64,000 bases of DNA from Pseudomonadales bacterium (GCA_024234395.1 JACKOH010000003.1:469457-533456), one strand, 5' to 3'; numbered from the stretch's first letter, positions 45,183 to 54,447 are shown. Numbers and translations are program-made. Notes: a model not told the origin generated them from the letters alone.

Positions 45183-45978
45183 CGCCAAACATTATCTCCC
45201 GCAGTCTCTGCCCGGGTCGTTCGGCGCGCATGAAAGTCTCACCGATGAGAAAACCGTAAACGCCCTTCTCCTCCATACCGACCACATCGGCACGGGTATG
45301 GATGCCACTTTCGGTGATGACGGTACGGTCTGCCGGAATAAACGGTAACAGGTCAAACGTGGTCTGCAGACTGGTATTGAAACTGTGCAGATCCCGATTA
45401 TTGATCCCGATCAGCCGATTGCCGAGTTCCAGCGCGGTCTCCAGTTCGTCCCGGTTATGGACTTCGACCAGCACCCCTAACTGTAATTCCCGCGCACACT
45501 GATACAGCTCGCGCAACCGGACATTGTCGAGAGCGGCCACAATCAGCAGAATACAATCTGCACCCAGCCACCTGGATTCCACGATCTGGTAGGGATCGAT
45601 CATGAAGTCCTTGCGCAACACCGGTATCTCACAGACCGACCTGGCCTGGCGCAGAAAATCGTCATGACCCTGAAAAAATTGTTCATCGGTCAACACCGAA
45701 AGACACGTGGCACCTGCCATTGCGTAGTCACGGGCCAGCGCTGCCGGATCGAAGTCGGGCCGGATCAGTCCCTTCGACGGTGAAGCCTTTTTTATTTCGG
45801 CGATAACCGCAGACCGGGCCGCGGCTGTTTTCTCCGCGAGGGCAGTTTCGAACGGTCTCAGGGATTCCGCGGCAGGCAGTTCCCGCTGTAACTGAGAAAC
45901 GCTGCGCTGTGCCTGTCGCTGGCTGACTTCGAGCTGCTTCTGCGCCAGGATTTCCTGCAGTATGGTGGCATCACCCAC
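45175..45978 (-). CDS. trpC: Indole-3-glycerol phosphate synthase
   Basis: 267 residues from a GTG with AGGA upstream. TIM-barrel enzyme of tryptophan synthesis. VIAEIKKASPSKGLIRPDF (catalytic Glu/Lys), LSVLTDEQFFQGHDDFL, LRKDFMIDPYQI, LIGINNRDLHSFNTSL and ITESGIHTRADV are all present. Monofunctional: no TrpF fusion. Confidence 0.96.
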   Translation of the reverse strand: MGDATILQEILAQKQLEVSQRQAQRSVSQLQRELPAAESLRPFETALAEKTAAARSAVIAEIKKASPSKGLIRPDFDPAALARDYAMAGATCLSVLTDEQFFQGHDDFLRQARSVCEIPVLRKDFMIDPYQIVESRWLGADCILLIVAALDNVRLRELYQCARELQLGVLVEVHNRDELETALELGNRLIGINNRDLHSFNTSLQTTFDLLPFIPADRTVITESGIHTRADVVGMEEKGVYGFLIGETFMRAERPGQRLREIMFGDD

Positions 45979-45995
45979 GATCGGTTTCCTTTCCT

Positions 45996-47024
45996 TCAGG
46001 CCGCAAACGACTGACTGACAGCGGCAAGCTGTTCGAGTTTCTGCAGCGCCTCGCCACTGGCCAGAATCTCCCGGGCCTTCTCCACACCCGCTGGCAGACT
46101 GTCGACGATGCCTGCCGTATAAATCGCCGCGCCGGCGTTGAGGGCGACAATTTCAGATGCCGCCTGATGGCCGTTGGTGAGGGCCTTTTTCAACAATGCC
46201 AGACTCTGTTCTGCACTGTCGATCTGCAGTTCACGATAATTCTCGTGCAGCGGCAATCCGAAATCCTCCGGTGAAATCCGGTAGGTGGTGATTTCGTCAT
46301 TCTTCAATTCCCCCACCCTGGTGGCTGCTGAAATACTGATCTCGTCGAGACCGTCCTCGGAAGAAACCACCAGCACGTGCCTGCTGCCCAGCTCCTTGAG
46401 CACTTCCAGCAGGGGCAGAATCCAGTCCGGATCATAAACACCCAGCACCTGGTTGGGGGCCCCGGCCGGATTGGTCAGCGGCCCCAGCAGGTTGAATACG
46501 GTGCGAACACCGATTTCCCGTCGTGCCGTAATAACATGCTTCATGGCGCCATGATGACTGGGAGCGAACAGGAACCCGACGCCAACCTGTTCCAGCGTCT
46601 TCGCGACCTGTTCCGGCGTCAGTGACAGTTTGACACCGGCGGCCTCCAGCACGTCGGCGCTGCCACTCTTGCTGGTGGCGCCGCGATTGCCGTGCTTGGC
46701 CACCCGGGCTCCGGCACAGGCCGCCACCAGAGCGGCGGCTGTCGACACGTTGAACTTGTTGGAACCACTGCCTCCGGTACCGCAGGTATCCACCAGGTGC
46801 TCCCTTTCCTGCAACTGCACCGGCGTCACCAGTTCACGCATGACAATAGCACCACCAAGCAGCTCCTCCACCTGCACTCCCTTCATCTGCAGGCCGACCA
46901 GAAAAGCGGCATTCTGGGCATCTGTGGTATTGCCAGTCATGATATCCCGCATCACCGCAGTCATCTCAGCGGCGCTGAGATTCTGGTGTGATGTGACTTT
47001 CTTGATGGCTACTTTGATATCCAT
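45996..47024 (-). CDS. trpD: Anthranilate phosphoribosyltransferase
   Basis: 342 residues. Transfers phosphoribose to anthranilate. VDTCGTGGSGSNKFNVSTAAALVAA (PRPP-binding Gly-rich loop), VAKHGNRGATSKSGSADVLEAAG, FLFAPSHHGAMKHV, RTVFNLLGPLTNPA and SSEDGLDEIS are the family blocks. Lies between trpG (24-base gap) and trpC (17-base gap). Confidence 0.96.
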   Translation of the reverse strand: MDIKVAIKKVTSHQNLSAAEMTAVMRDIMTGNTTDAQNAAFLVGLQMKGVQVEELLGGAIVMRELVTPVQLQEREHLVDTCGTGGSGSNKFNVSTAAALVAACAGARVAKHGNRGATSKSGSADVLEAAGVKLSLTPEQVAKTLEQVGVGFLFAPSHHGAMKHVITARREIGVRTVFNLLGPLTNPAGAPNQVLGVYDPDWILPLLEVLKELGSRHVLVVSSEDGLDEISISAATRVGELKNDEITTYRISPEDFGLPLHENYRELQIDSAEQSLALLKKALTNGHQAASEIVALNAGAAIYTAGIVDSLPAGVEKAREILASGEALQKLEQLAAVSQSFAA

Positions 47025-47047
47025 GTTCCGCCCCGTCTTGGTGTTCT

Positions 47048-47638
47048 TCAGATTCTGATGTTCAGGAAATTTTCCAGCAGCCTGTGGCCATGCTCGCTGA
47101 GAATCGACTCCGGGTGAAACTGCACACCCTCCACCGCCAGTTCCCGGTGCCGGACGCCCATGATCTCGTCCAGCCCGCCCTGCTCATCTTCCGTCCAGGC
47201 GGTGATTTCCAGGCAGTCGGGAAGCGACTCCCGGTCGATCACCAGGGAGTGATAGCGGGTCGCCGTAAAGGGACTGACGATGCCTTCGAAAACCCCTTTG
47301 CCGCTGTGGTGAATACGGGAAAGTTTGCCATGCATGACCTGCCGCGCCCGGATGATTCTGCCGCCGAAAGCCTGCCCGATACTCTGATGGCCAAGGCAGA
47401 TTCCCAGCAGTGGCACGATACCGGCAAACTGCCTGATCACCTCCACCGAGATGCCGGCTTCGTTCGGGGTACAGGGTCCCGGCGAAATCACGATCTGCTC
47501 CGGGCTCAGCTCCCTGATTTCCGGTACGGTGATGGCGTCGTTCCGGTAAACCTGCACGTCGGCACCCAACTCTCCCAGGTACTGCACCACGTTGTAGGTA
47601 AAGGAGTCGTAATTATCGATCATCAGAATTCTAGACAT
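47048..47638 (-). CDS. trpG: Anthranilate synthase component II (glutamine amidotransferase)
   Basis: 196 residues from the second of two adjacent ATGs, which has AAGGAG at better spacing. Class I amidotransferase: MIDNYDSFTYN, ISPGPCTPNEAG, LGICLGHQSIGQAFGG with the nucleophile Cys, and GVQFHPESILSEHG with the catalytic His-x-Glu. May also serve p-aminobenzoate synthesis. No trpE is adjacent; the upstream side is where the element-like region begins. Confidence 0.95.
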   Translation of the reverse strand: MSRILMIDNYDSFTYNVVQYLGELGADVQVYRNDAITVPEIRELSPEQIVISPGPCTPNEAGISVEVIRQFAGIVPLLGICLGHQSIGQAFGGRIIRARQVMHGKLSRIHHSGKGVFEGIVSPFTATRYHSLVIDRESLPDCLEITAWTEDEQGGLDEIMGVRHRELAVEGVQFHPESILSEHGHRLLENFLNIRI

Positions 47639-47909
47639 CATAACTCCTTGAATTATCTAGAGTAACAGTTGATGATCGCTGGTCGTTACTCACTTTGTTA
47701 TACACATTGACACTGGATTCCAGCGGCGCACAGACTGCAATATCCGGTTGATTGGAAACTGACACCACAGGAAAAAACGCCACTTCGCGTTTATGCAGTG
47801 AGCACTCCAAAATCAGGGTGGCTGAATACCGGTCGTCAACGCAAACCGCCGCGCGCCACGATGCCGTGGCATATAAGCTATCGTCTATGACGGAGGTTTG
47901 TAATGGCAT
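47631..47909 (-). CDS. Hypothetical 92-residue protein, doubtful
   Basis: An ATG with a well-placed AAAGGAG upstream opens a frame that ends 8 bases inside trpG. The sequence (DSLYATASWRAAVCVDDRYS, LILECSLHKREVAFFPVVSV) has ordinary composition but matches no family I know. It could be a small gene at the boundary of the mobile region or chance. Confidence 0.3.
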   Translation of the reverse strand: MPLQTSVIDDSLYATASWRAAVCVDDRYSATLILECSLHKREVAFFPVVSVSNQPDIAVCAPLESSVNVYNKVSNDQRSSTVTLDNSRSYDV

Positions 47910-47939
47910 CGGGCAATCTCCTTTGGTCCTGGAGCCGCC

Positions 47940-48092
47940 GTGCCGGAGAGCCATCTGCTGAACCTCGCCTACCGGTACGGCGGCAAGGTGCGGTTTGAGG
48001 CCGCATCGACGTGCCGCTTCCTATTGGAAGCGCCACCACAGAGCAACGTTGATCGAAGCGGTACGGGTCATGGCAGACCGAAGTTTAGTTAA
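47940..48092 (+). pseudogene. Possible 3' fragment of an acetyltransferase gene
   Basis: A 50-codon frame from GTG reads SHLLNLAYRYGGKVRFEA and then a Cys/Leu-rich end. It resembles the C-terminal end of some GNAT proteins (LAxRxGxxxRFE). No 5' part is present upstream, and it lies just outside trpG where the mobile region may begin. Weak support. Confidence 0.25.
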
Positions 48093-48603
48093 CCGGAGCT
48101 GTGCGCGGACATGCCGAATACAGCTTCATAATCATCACTATTATAACACGTTCCGGGCATTTGCCGTCTATAGTATTGTGCTGTTCACTCGGGCACTTCG
48201 ACCCGGCCAAGAGAACTGTAGGCGCAGACACAAGCCCGCAAACTCCTAGTGACTCCCACATCGATAGACGGATTCGCCGCGGCGTGTTGGGGCCAGCAAT
48301 GGCAGCAAAATTGTTCGTTATGTGAAATCGTTCAAGGAACTTAAATTAGTCAATGCCTATTATTGGGCGGCGATATCACTTACAGCGACACCCTAAAGAC
48401 AAGGAACTGTCAACGGGTGGTCGCGTTCATTGCGTTGCGCCTTGTCCCTGGAGTACTGCTCCACAGTCAGCGGAAGCTAATCGGATAGATGTCAGTTCCA
48501 TCAAGGGAGAGGAATCGGCAAAATAGTCGGTCCGCCGGGCAGTGTTTTTCCAGGCTAGTGGGAAGATTGCGTTATGGTGGCGTTAGCAGGGAGGAATTAA
48601 CGC
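48093..48603. other. Gene-free interval, candidate ICE boundary
   Basis: No credible gene, tRNA or long repeat between the last chromosomal features and the LysR gene. An attachment site is expected somewhere between trpG and the ICE core, but with only one end in view no direct repeat can be paired. Confidence 0.35.
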
Positions 48604-49488
48604 ATGGAGTTACGCCATCTTCGATATTTCATCGCCGTTGCCGAAGAGTTGCATTTCAGCCGCGCCGCCGAGCGACTCAACATCGAACAATCCCCTCTGT
48701 CGAGAACCATCAAGAACCTCGAATCCGAACTTGGCGTGCTGCTTTTCGAACGAACATCCCGAGGCACGCGCCTGACGTGGGCCGGAGAGGTCTTCCTGGA
48801 AGATGCTCACCGCGTCCTGCTTTGCCTTGACCAGGCCAAGGCCAAGGCCAAAGCAGCAGCCACAGGCTACCGGGGTACACTGCGCATAGCGTTGTCCGAC
48901 GGAATCGCACGCAGTCGTTTGACCGCCCTTCTGGCACGGTGCCGGGAAGAGGAACCCGAAGTCGAGATACGGTTATCGGAGATACCCTTTTCCAAACAAC
49001 TGAGGGGGTTACGCAATGACTTGTATGACGCGGGCTTTGCCTTCGCCGGTGAGGTTGAGGACGGCATAATCGCCAAGTCAGTCTGGCATGATCCCCTGGT
49101 GGTAACCGTCCCTTCCAGACATCCACTGCTGGCGCACAAACGTGTGCCACTCCATGAAGTCGTCAACTACCCACTGGTCCTCTGCCACCCGGAAGTCTGC
49201 GCGGGGTGCAGCCAGCAGTTGGACAAAATGCTCTGTTCGGTTGACACGCAGCCCGTCGTCGCCGAGAGAGTGGCTACGCACGACCTGATGCTGACCCTGG
49301 TTGCCGCGGGCTACGGCGTCGGGTTTTCCAGCACAGCCCATATCGAGGACTGCCGGCACAACGATATTGTAACGAGACCTCTCGCCGGTCGCTCGTTCAT
49401 GTTGACTACCTACCTACTGCGGCCAGACAATGAGCCTTCGGAGCAGTTGAGCAATTTCATCCGCCGCGTCAACCACGTCAGCGCCTGA
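48604..49488 (+). CDS. LysR-type transcriptional regulator at the ICE edge
   Basis: 294 residues. N-terminal winged helix-turn-helix (MELRHLRYFIAVAEELHFSR, RLNIEQSPLSRTIKNLE) and C-terminal effector domain (about 90-290) with LRIALSDGIARSRL. Two extra cysteines sit in a VCAGC motif. ICEclc has a LysR activator (TciR) near the same end of the element, outside alpA-parA, which starts the transfer-competence cascade. Position here suggests an analogous role, but homology was not tested. Confidence 0.85.
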   Translation: MELRHLRYFIAVAEELHFSRAAERLNIEQSPLSRTIKNLESELGVLLFERTSRGTRLTWAGEVFLEDAHRVLLCLDQAKAKAKAAATGYRGTLRIALSDGIARSRLTALLARCREEEPEVEIRLSEIPFSKQLRGLRNDLYDAGFAFAGEVEDGIIAKSVWHDPLVVTVPSRHPLLAHKRVPLHEVVNYPLVLCHPEVCAGCSQQLDKMLCSVDTQPVVAERVATHDLMLTLVAAGYGVGFSSTAHIEDCRHNDIVTRPLAGRSFMLTTYLLRPDNEPSEQLSNFIRRVNHVSA

Positions 49489-49938
49489 CTGCACGCTGCG
49501 CCATCATTCTTTTTCGGTCTTTCACCAGACGTTAGAAGTATGACAAGCCCAGCAGGGTCATACCTGAGTCGGGTATACCTGGCAATATTATGTGACCTGC
49601 TTAACAATTCTCCTGTGGTGCACCCGGTCATCATTCAGACCTTTCTGGTCTCGCTGCCGTAGAATTGCTTTGTAAACCTCTGGACAGACCGGATACGTCT
49701 TTACTCTCGCCCAATGAGTTCTAACACTCGTCATTAGCGTGGGTATGCGCCAGTTCTGGCAAAACACTGACGCGTGACAATGATGCGGAATAGCTGTCCA
49801 TATACACGGTTAGCGCTCCCACTCATTAACGTCAAACTACCCATCGTCGAATAGTTGTCCAGCCAGTCGGAGCAACAGGTCCGTAGGCAGGTGACCTGTT
49901 GATACGTTGCCAGGAGGGCCGGGTGGCTGAAACGAGAC
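49489..49938. other. Gene-free 450-base interval in the ICE
   Basis: No open frame with family resemblance and no RNA gene recognised. It is bounded by the LysR gene and the first backbone gene and should hold the promoter of the latter. A short inverted repeat, CAACAGGTC (49883-49891) / GACCTGTTG (49902-...), could be an operator. Confidence 0.35.
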
Positions 49939-50685
49939 ATGGGGAAGTCCAATCAATCACAGCATTCGAAAGTCTTCTATCGTCCAATCGAGGTAGCCAT
50001 CCGCTGGAGTGGCCTGATGCGGTTCGAATCTCGCATACTCCGCACACTGGGAGACAAAAGCATTCCTGGCCCTAACGACTTCCCCAGGTGGCCGATGCTG
50101 CGGCTGAACATGGAACGACTTTACGACGCCTTCAGAAATGGTGAGCTACCTTACGGGAAATCCGGCATTACCTGCGATGATCCCGCATTGCTCACTGATC
50201 CAGACCTTACCGTACGGCACGTCGATCTGAAAACCTGGATGGCTCACTATTATCCCGATCAGAAACCGGAGTTTCTGTTCGATGGGATCGAGCGTCATCT
50301 ACATCCGGCAATCAGTTTCGACAGCATGCAGGCTCTACTGGTTGATCGCGAAGCACTCAAACTGCAGCTGGCCGAACTGGAAAAGTCCTTCAATACTCTC
50401 AACGAACAACACCGCTTGCTCTGCCAGCAAACAGAAAGCAAAACGGGCAACGACCACCCCATATCCCTCCGAGGTGAATCTACCTATCTCAGCATCGTTG
50501 GAGGCTTGTTGACCCTGCTGCTTGGCCAATCTCCAAGCGGCAAACGGTATTCCTCATTCGAGACCACGGACTCCATCATCAGCGCCTTGCTGGCTCACTA
50601 TCCGGGACAGCCCGGGATCAGTGAACGTACGCTTTGGGCAAAGTTTACCGCTGCAAAAAGACACGTAAACGCTGATCCAAACTGA
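49939..50685 (+). CDS. Conserved ICE-edge protein of unknown function
   Basis: 248 residues. N-terminal FYRPIEVAIRWSGLMRFES, then RWPMLRLNMERLYDAFRNGELPYGKSGIT and VDLKTWMAHYYPDQKPEFLF, a small helical module I associate with proteins next to alpA/parA in this ICE class. A coiled-coil stretch (ALKLQLAELEKSFNTLNEQH, about 135-155) follows, and the end (DSIISALLAHYPGQPGISERTLWAKFTAAK) looks DNA-binding-like. No function known. Confidence 0.65.
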   Translation: MGKSNQSQHSKVFYRPIEVAIRWSGLMRFESRILRTLGDKSIPGPNDFPRWPMLRLNMERLYDAFRNGELPYGKSGITCDDPALLTDPDLTVRHVDLKTWMAHYYPDQKPEFLFDGIERHLHPAISFDSMQALLVDREALKLQLAELEKSFNTLNEQHRLLCQQTESKTGNDHPISLRGESTYLSIVGGLLTLLLGQSPSGKRYSSFETTDSIISALLAHYPGQPGISERTLWAKFTAAKRHVNADPN

Positions 50686-50718
50686 CTGCAACTGCAGTCA
50701 ATCTACCTGCAATTGCAG
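50686..50718. promoter_or_regulatory. Paired palindromic operator upstream of alpA
   Basis: Two 12-bp palindromes, CTGCAACTGCAG (50686-50697, one mismatch) and CTGCAATTGCAG (50707-50718, perfect), have centres 21 bp apart, two helical turns. They lie 77 bases before the alpA start. This is the typical form of a cooperative dimer-binding site; the binding protein is unknown. Confidence 0.65.
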
Positions 50719-50794
50719 TGTCATCCCATCAAACTTGCTTTTGAATACGGAGCACATTCTTCAACACGCTAATGAGCGTAAAGGAGTGCTCACC

Positions 50795-51010
50795 ATGTCT
50801 ACACAGACCAATCAGGTAATTCACTTCGAGCGCCGCATACTGCGCCGTGCCGAAGTCGAGGCCAAAACCGGCTTCAAACGCGCACACATCTACAACTTGA
50901 TGAAGGCAGGAAAATTTCCCAAGGCACTGCGCTTGGGCGTGCGCGCGGTCGGCTGGGACTCTGTCGAGATCGATGAGTGGATAGCTGATCGCCTTCAAGA
51001 ACGCACCTGA
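50795..51010 (+). CDS. alpA: AlpA-family (MerR-like HTH) DNA-binding protein
   Basis: 71 residues from the ATG with AAGGAG upstream. Single winged helix of the AlpA/phage excisionase type: RRAEVEAKTGFKRAHIYNLMKAGKFPKALRLGVRAVGWDSVEIDEWIADRL. In related elements alpA begins the operon containing parA and parB and regulates excision or that operon. parA starts 39 bases downstream. Confidence 0.9.
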   Translation: MSTQTNQVIHFERRILRRAEVEAKTGFKRAHIYNLMKAGKFPKALRLGVRAVGWDSVEIDEWIADRLQERT

Positions 51011-51049
51011 CCCTTCCCTTTCGTTTGCTTCATTCCGGGAGGAGAAGCC

Positions 51050-51910
51050 ATGCAGGTGCTATCCATCATTTCAACCAAGGGTGGCGTGGGTAAAACAACT
51101 ACAGCAGCCAACCTGGGCGGCTTTGCTGCCGACGCAGGGTTGCGCGTGCTATTACTGGATCTGGATGTTCAACCCACCTTGTCGAGCTACTTCGAACTCA
51201 AGGAGCGCGCACCGGCCGGCATCTACGAATTGCTGGCTTTCAACGAACAGGATGTCTCTCGCCTGATATCCCAGACCTCGATTCCAGGGCTGGACCTGGT
51301 GCTGTCCAATGACGACAAGGGGCAATTGAACACGCTGCTCCTGCATGCACCGGATGGACGATTACGGCTACGCAACCTGTTACCGATTTTCCGCGCGCAC
51401 TATGACTTGCTGCTTATCGACACACAGGGAGCGCGAAGCGTCCTTCTGGAGATGGCGGTGCTGGCATCCGACCTGGCTGTGTCACCGGTTACACCGGAAA
51501 TACTGGCTGCTCGGGAGTTCCGGCGGGGAACACTGCAACTCATGCAGGACATCGCACCTTATCACCGGCTCGGCATCGAAGCCCCTCCGTTGAGGCTGCT
51601 CATCAATCGCGTACATGCTGTCTCCAGCAACGCCCGACTTATCCAGCAGGCACTTCACGACCTGTTCCACTCCGAGCCCGGCATAGTCGTGCTCGACACC
51701 AGTATTCCCGCCATCGAGGCATACCCACGCGCCTCGACCTTGGCGATGCCAGTGCACCGCGTCGAATACCGGCGTCCTACCGGGCGAGTCACCCCAGCAG
51801 CCTTTGACACCATGCGCGCGCTGGCGAGCGAATTATTGCCGGCATGGAAGCCAGCGTTCCTACGGCTGCAAGCCGGCCAGCATCGGGGGCACAGGCATGA
51901 AACGGACTGA
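51050..51910 (+). CDS. parA: ParA-family ATPase of the ICE
   Basis: 286 residues. Deviant Walker A STKGGVGKTTTAANLG (about 8-23), LLLDLDVQPTLSSYF (Walker A', about 35-49) and LLIDTQGARS (Walker B-like). Thought to position or stabilise the excised element. GGAGGAGAAGCC precedes the ATG. Overlaps the next small gene by 14 bases. Confidence 0.93.
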   Translation: MQVLSIISTKGGVGKTTTAANLGGFAADAGLRVLLLDLDVQPTLSSYFELKERAPAGIYELLAFNEQDVSRLISQTSIPGLDLVLSNDDKGQLNTLLLHAPDGRLRLRNLLPIFRAHYDLLLIDTQGARSVLLEMAVLASDLAVSPVTPEILAAREFRRGTLQLMQDIAPYHRLGIEAPPLRLLINRVHAVSSNARLIQQALHDLFHSEPGIVVLDTSIPAIEAYPRASTLAMPVHRVEYRRPTGRVTPAAFDTMRALASELLPAWKPAFLRLQAGQHRGHRHETD

Positions 51911-52139
51911 AATCCACCATCGGGGAAACAAGCGCCTGAGACCCCTCATCGAATTTGCCCTGAGTGAGGGCTGGGACGTTGCGCGCACGCCGGGCGGACA
52001 CCTGAAATTCACCAAGCAAGGCTTGCCTCCGATTTACACCGGTTCCACTGCCAGCGACCATCGCGCCGACCGCAACGCACTGGCCCGACTCCGCCGTGCA
52101 GAGAGGGCCGCCATAAGGGTGTGGGACCAAGATGGCTGA
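51897..52139 (+). CDS. HicA-like small protein in the par operon (shi position)
   Basis: 80 residues, overlapping parA by 14 and parB by 8 bases. LIEFALSEGWDVARTPGGHLKFTKQGL followed by YTGSTASDHRADRNALARLRRAER matches the dsRBD-like fold of HicA toxins (G-(H/S)-x-(H/F) motif). No HicB antitoxin gene is adjacent. In ICEclc a small gene called shi occupies the same place between parA and parB. Whether it cleaves RNA is unknown. Confidence 0.72.
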   Translation: MKRTEIHHRGNKRLRPLIEFALSEGWDVARTPGGHLKFTKQGLPPIYTGSTASDHRADRNALARLRRAERAAIRVWDQDG

Positions 52140-53868
52140 GCTGACCCCAAAGGACATGGCCACCAAGCTGTTGGCCGGACAGTTCGAACGCAGTAGTCCC
52201 ACCGCTGAAGCACTGAGCGATCCCATCGCTGATACACCCATGACGGTGACACTGGATCAACTACTGCCTTACGACCTCAATCCACGCGTTACGCGTAACC
52301 CTCGTTACGATGAGATCAAGTCCTCGATCCAGGAGCGTGGCCTCGACACGCCGCCCGCAATTACCCGTCGGCCTGGAGAAGCACACTACATCATCCGCAA
52401 CGGTGGTAATACCCGACTGGCCATCCTGCATGAGCTATGGAGCGAAACGAAGGATGAGCGCTTCTTTCGTATTCCCTGCTTATTCAGACCCTGGTCGGAA
52501 CGCGGTGAAATCATCGCGTTGACAGGCCACCTTGCCGAAAACGAGTTGCATGGCGGTCTCTCTTTCATCGAACGAGCCCTTGGGGTGGAGAAGGCCCGCG
52601 AACTTTACGAACTGGAGCTCGGCCATACCTTGACGCAGACCGAACTGGCGCGGCGACTTACCGCCGACGGCTACCCCATCACCCAGCCTCATATCAGTCG
52701 TATGCAAGAGGCAGTGTCTTATCTGCTCCCTGCGATTCCGTCCGTGCTTTACAGCGGATTGGGACGCCCGAAGATCGAGCGGCTGGCGGCCTTGCGTAAA
52801 GCTGGCTCGCGCATCTGGGACGCCCGCAACAGCGGTAGCGATCCCGGTGTTGATTTTCCTACTCTGTTCCAGGACGTATTGGCGTCATTCGAGGGTGTTG
52901 TCGATGAATTCTCAGTCAAGCGTGTACAGGACGAACTGATAGGACAGATGGCGGAATTGCTCGATGCCGACTATGACACCTTGACACTGGAAATCACTGA
53001 ATCCGAGAGCCGCCAGAGCATTCTTACCAAAGAGTCAGTTCAATCAAACTCTGGACGGGAAGAACTCTCTGCTCTTCCAATATCGATACCCTCGTCGCCG
53101 GCAGGAACTCCCCGGAGCTCACCCGCCTCGGCTGAAGCAGATCATTCACCTTCAACCAGTCGGACGAAGATACCAGAGAATACACCTGCGGCATCGGAGC
53201 CATCCGATTTCAATGAAAATCACGAAGTCACAGAGCCACCGGATAAGGAGAAAGACAAACGTCTCAATGACCACATCGTGACACCGGCACCTACCACCGA
53301 TCGGCTGCAGACCATCCAGCGACTGGTCGCGGACCATATGGGTGACACGCATCAGGATTTCGAGGCCAATGTCTTGAAAGCCATCCCGGTGCAGGCTGGA
53401 GGCCTCTATCCAATTTCCGATGTCTGGTATATCGAACCTGGATTGGATACTCCGGATAGTCTGCGTGTGCATATCGCGCAGTTCGCCCGCGAGATCGCGG
53501 ATGAGGCTGATCAAGCCGACCGAGTCGAATCCGTTGCCGACGGTATCGGCTTCACTTGCAATATGGACAACTCTTCCATCGACTCGCTTACGATCCCACT
53601 CACTGGCCAGACGGTTCTGACGCTACTGCAGGCTCTCAGTGCCGGGTACCAACCGGTACCGGAGGTGACGGACACACTCGACAATCTGCGGTTGATGGAC
53701 ACCTTGGGACTGCTCTTGCAAGGACGGAGTCATGGCAGCAATGTCCAGGTTTCGCGCCTGAGCGATAACAGTCTGGTCAAACTCTTTCGTCTGCTGCGTC
53801 TTGCCCGTCGCTTGCTGGACCTGGAGTCGAATGATGCCATGAACACCGGTGCCCAATCAGGGCCATAG
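52132..53868 (+). CDS. ParB-family protein of PFGI-1-class ICEs (BisD-like)
   Basis: 578 residues. N-terminal ParB/Sulfiredoxin-like domain (LDQLLPYDLNPRVTRNPRYDEIKSSI about 42-67; RNGGNTRLAIL) and a helix-turn-helix (LTQTELARRLTADGYPITQPHISRM, about 164-188). A Ser/Pro/Thr-rich linker (about 300-385) leads to a C-terminal domain of unknown fold. Matches the ICE-specific ParB class (TIGR03764). In ICEclc the equivalent BisD works with the next gene product as transcription activator of transfer genes, so the role may be regulatory rather than partition. Confidence 0.88.
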   Translation: MAELTPKDMATKLLAGQFERSSPTAEALSDPIADTPMTVTLDQLLPYDLNPRVTRNPRYDEIKSSIQERGLDTPPAITRRPGEAHYIIRNGGNTRLAILHELWSETKDERFFRIPCLFRPWSERGEIIALTGHLAENELHGGLSFIERALGVEKARELYELELGHTLTQTELARRLTADGYPITQPHISRMQEAVSYLLPAIPSVLYSGLGRPKIERLAALRKAGSRIWDARNSGSDPGVDFPTLFQDVLASFEGVVDEFSVKRVQDELIGQMAELLDADYDTLTLEITESESRQSILTKESVQSNSGREELSALPISIPSSPAGTPRSSPASAEADHSPSTSRTKIPENTPAASEPSDFNENHEVTEPPDKEKDKRLNDHIVTPAPTTDRLQTIQRLVADHMGDTHQDFEANVLKAIPVQAGGLYPISDVWYIEPGLDTPDSLRVHIAQFAREIADEADQADRVESVADGIGFTCNMDNSSIDSLTIPLTGQTVLTLLQALSAGYQPVPEVTDTLDNLRLMDTLGLLLQGRSHGSNVQVSRLSDNSLVKLFRLLRLARRLLDLESNDAMNTGAQSGP

Positions 53869-53883
53869 CCGCTGGAGAACACT

Positions 53884-54444
53884 ATGTCGGCACCTCATCC
53901 TCTCAACCAGGCCGTAATTGCACAGGCGCTTCACGACTTGCGGAACGGCCAACTGCGCCGCTGCAAAGCCATGGGCTTTGGCGAACAGGAACTGGACGCG
54001 CTCAAACATCCTGCGCTGGTCAGTGTGTTGATCAACGCTACTGTGCCCTGGTGTTCAGTGAGAGTGAACAGTGACGTGCTGCAACGTCTGCTGCGTCAGG
54101 TAGCGAATGTCGAACAGGAAATTGCCACGGTTGATCGCATGCTGAGAGTGGGGGCAAGTACGGAGATGGTAAGCAAGTTCTTCGGACTCACCCATCAGGA
54201 AGTTGCCTTGCGCCGGGATATTATCGGTTTACCCAAGCGCAAAGGTCGCCATCGGGTACTGAGTGAAGAGCAGGATATACAACTGTGGGAGCACTGGAAG
54301 CCGGCCATCGAGCAACGCGGAATTGCCCTCAACGATGACATGGCCATGCTCGATCTCACACTGGACCTGGCTGAGGAACTTGGCTTTCCTGCATCCGTCA
54401 TTTGGTCAACGGTCCACTCATGGATTGAACAGGATCTGGTGTGA
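53884..54444 (+). CDS. DUF2857 protein (BisC/FlhC-like)
   Basis: 186 residues. Pattern of DUF2857: LNQAVIAQALHDLRNGQLRRCKAMGFGEQELDAL, then MLRVGASTEMVSKFFGLTHQEVALRRDI, a helix-turn-helix resembling the FlhC DNA-binding region, and a C-terminal LDLAEELGFPASVIWSTV. In ICEclc the equivalent BisC joins BisD to activate the bistable promoters. Starts 15 bases after parB, ends 3 bases before the next gene. Confidence 0.85.
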   Translation: MSAPHPLNQAVIAQALHDLRNGQLRRCKAMGFGEQELDALKHPALVSVLINATVPWCSVRVNSDVLQRLLRQVANVEQEIATVDRMLRVGASTEMVSKFFGLTHQEVALRRDIIGLPKRKGRHRVLSEEQDIQLWEHWKPAIEQRGIALNDDMAMLDLTLDLAEELGFPASVIWSTVHSWIEQDLV

Positions 54445-54447
54445 ACC

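Noticed and set aside
47995..48249. An 84-codon + strand frame near the ICE boundary
   Set aside because: Arg/His-rich shadow-like composition with no ribosome-binding site and no family match.
50019..50040. A tRNA T-arm-like GCGGTTCGAATCTCGC sequence, considered as an attachment site
   Set aside because: It lies inside a well-supported coding frame (LMRFESRIL) and no other tRNA part or 3' acceptor strand is near.
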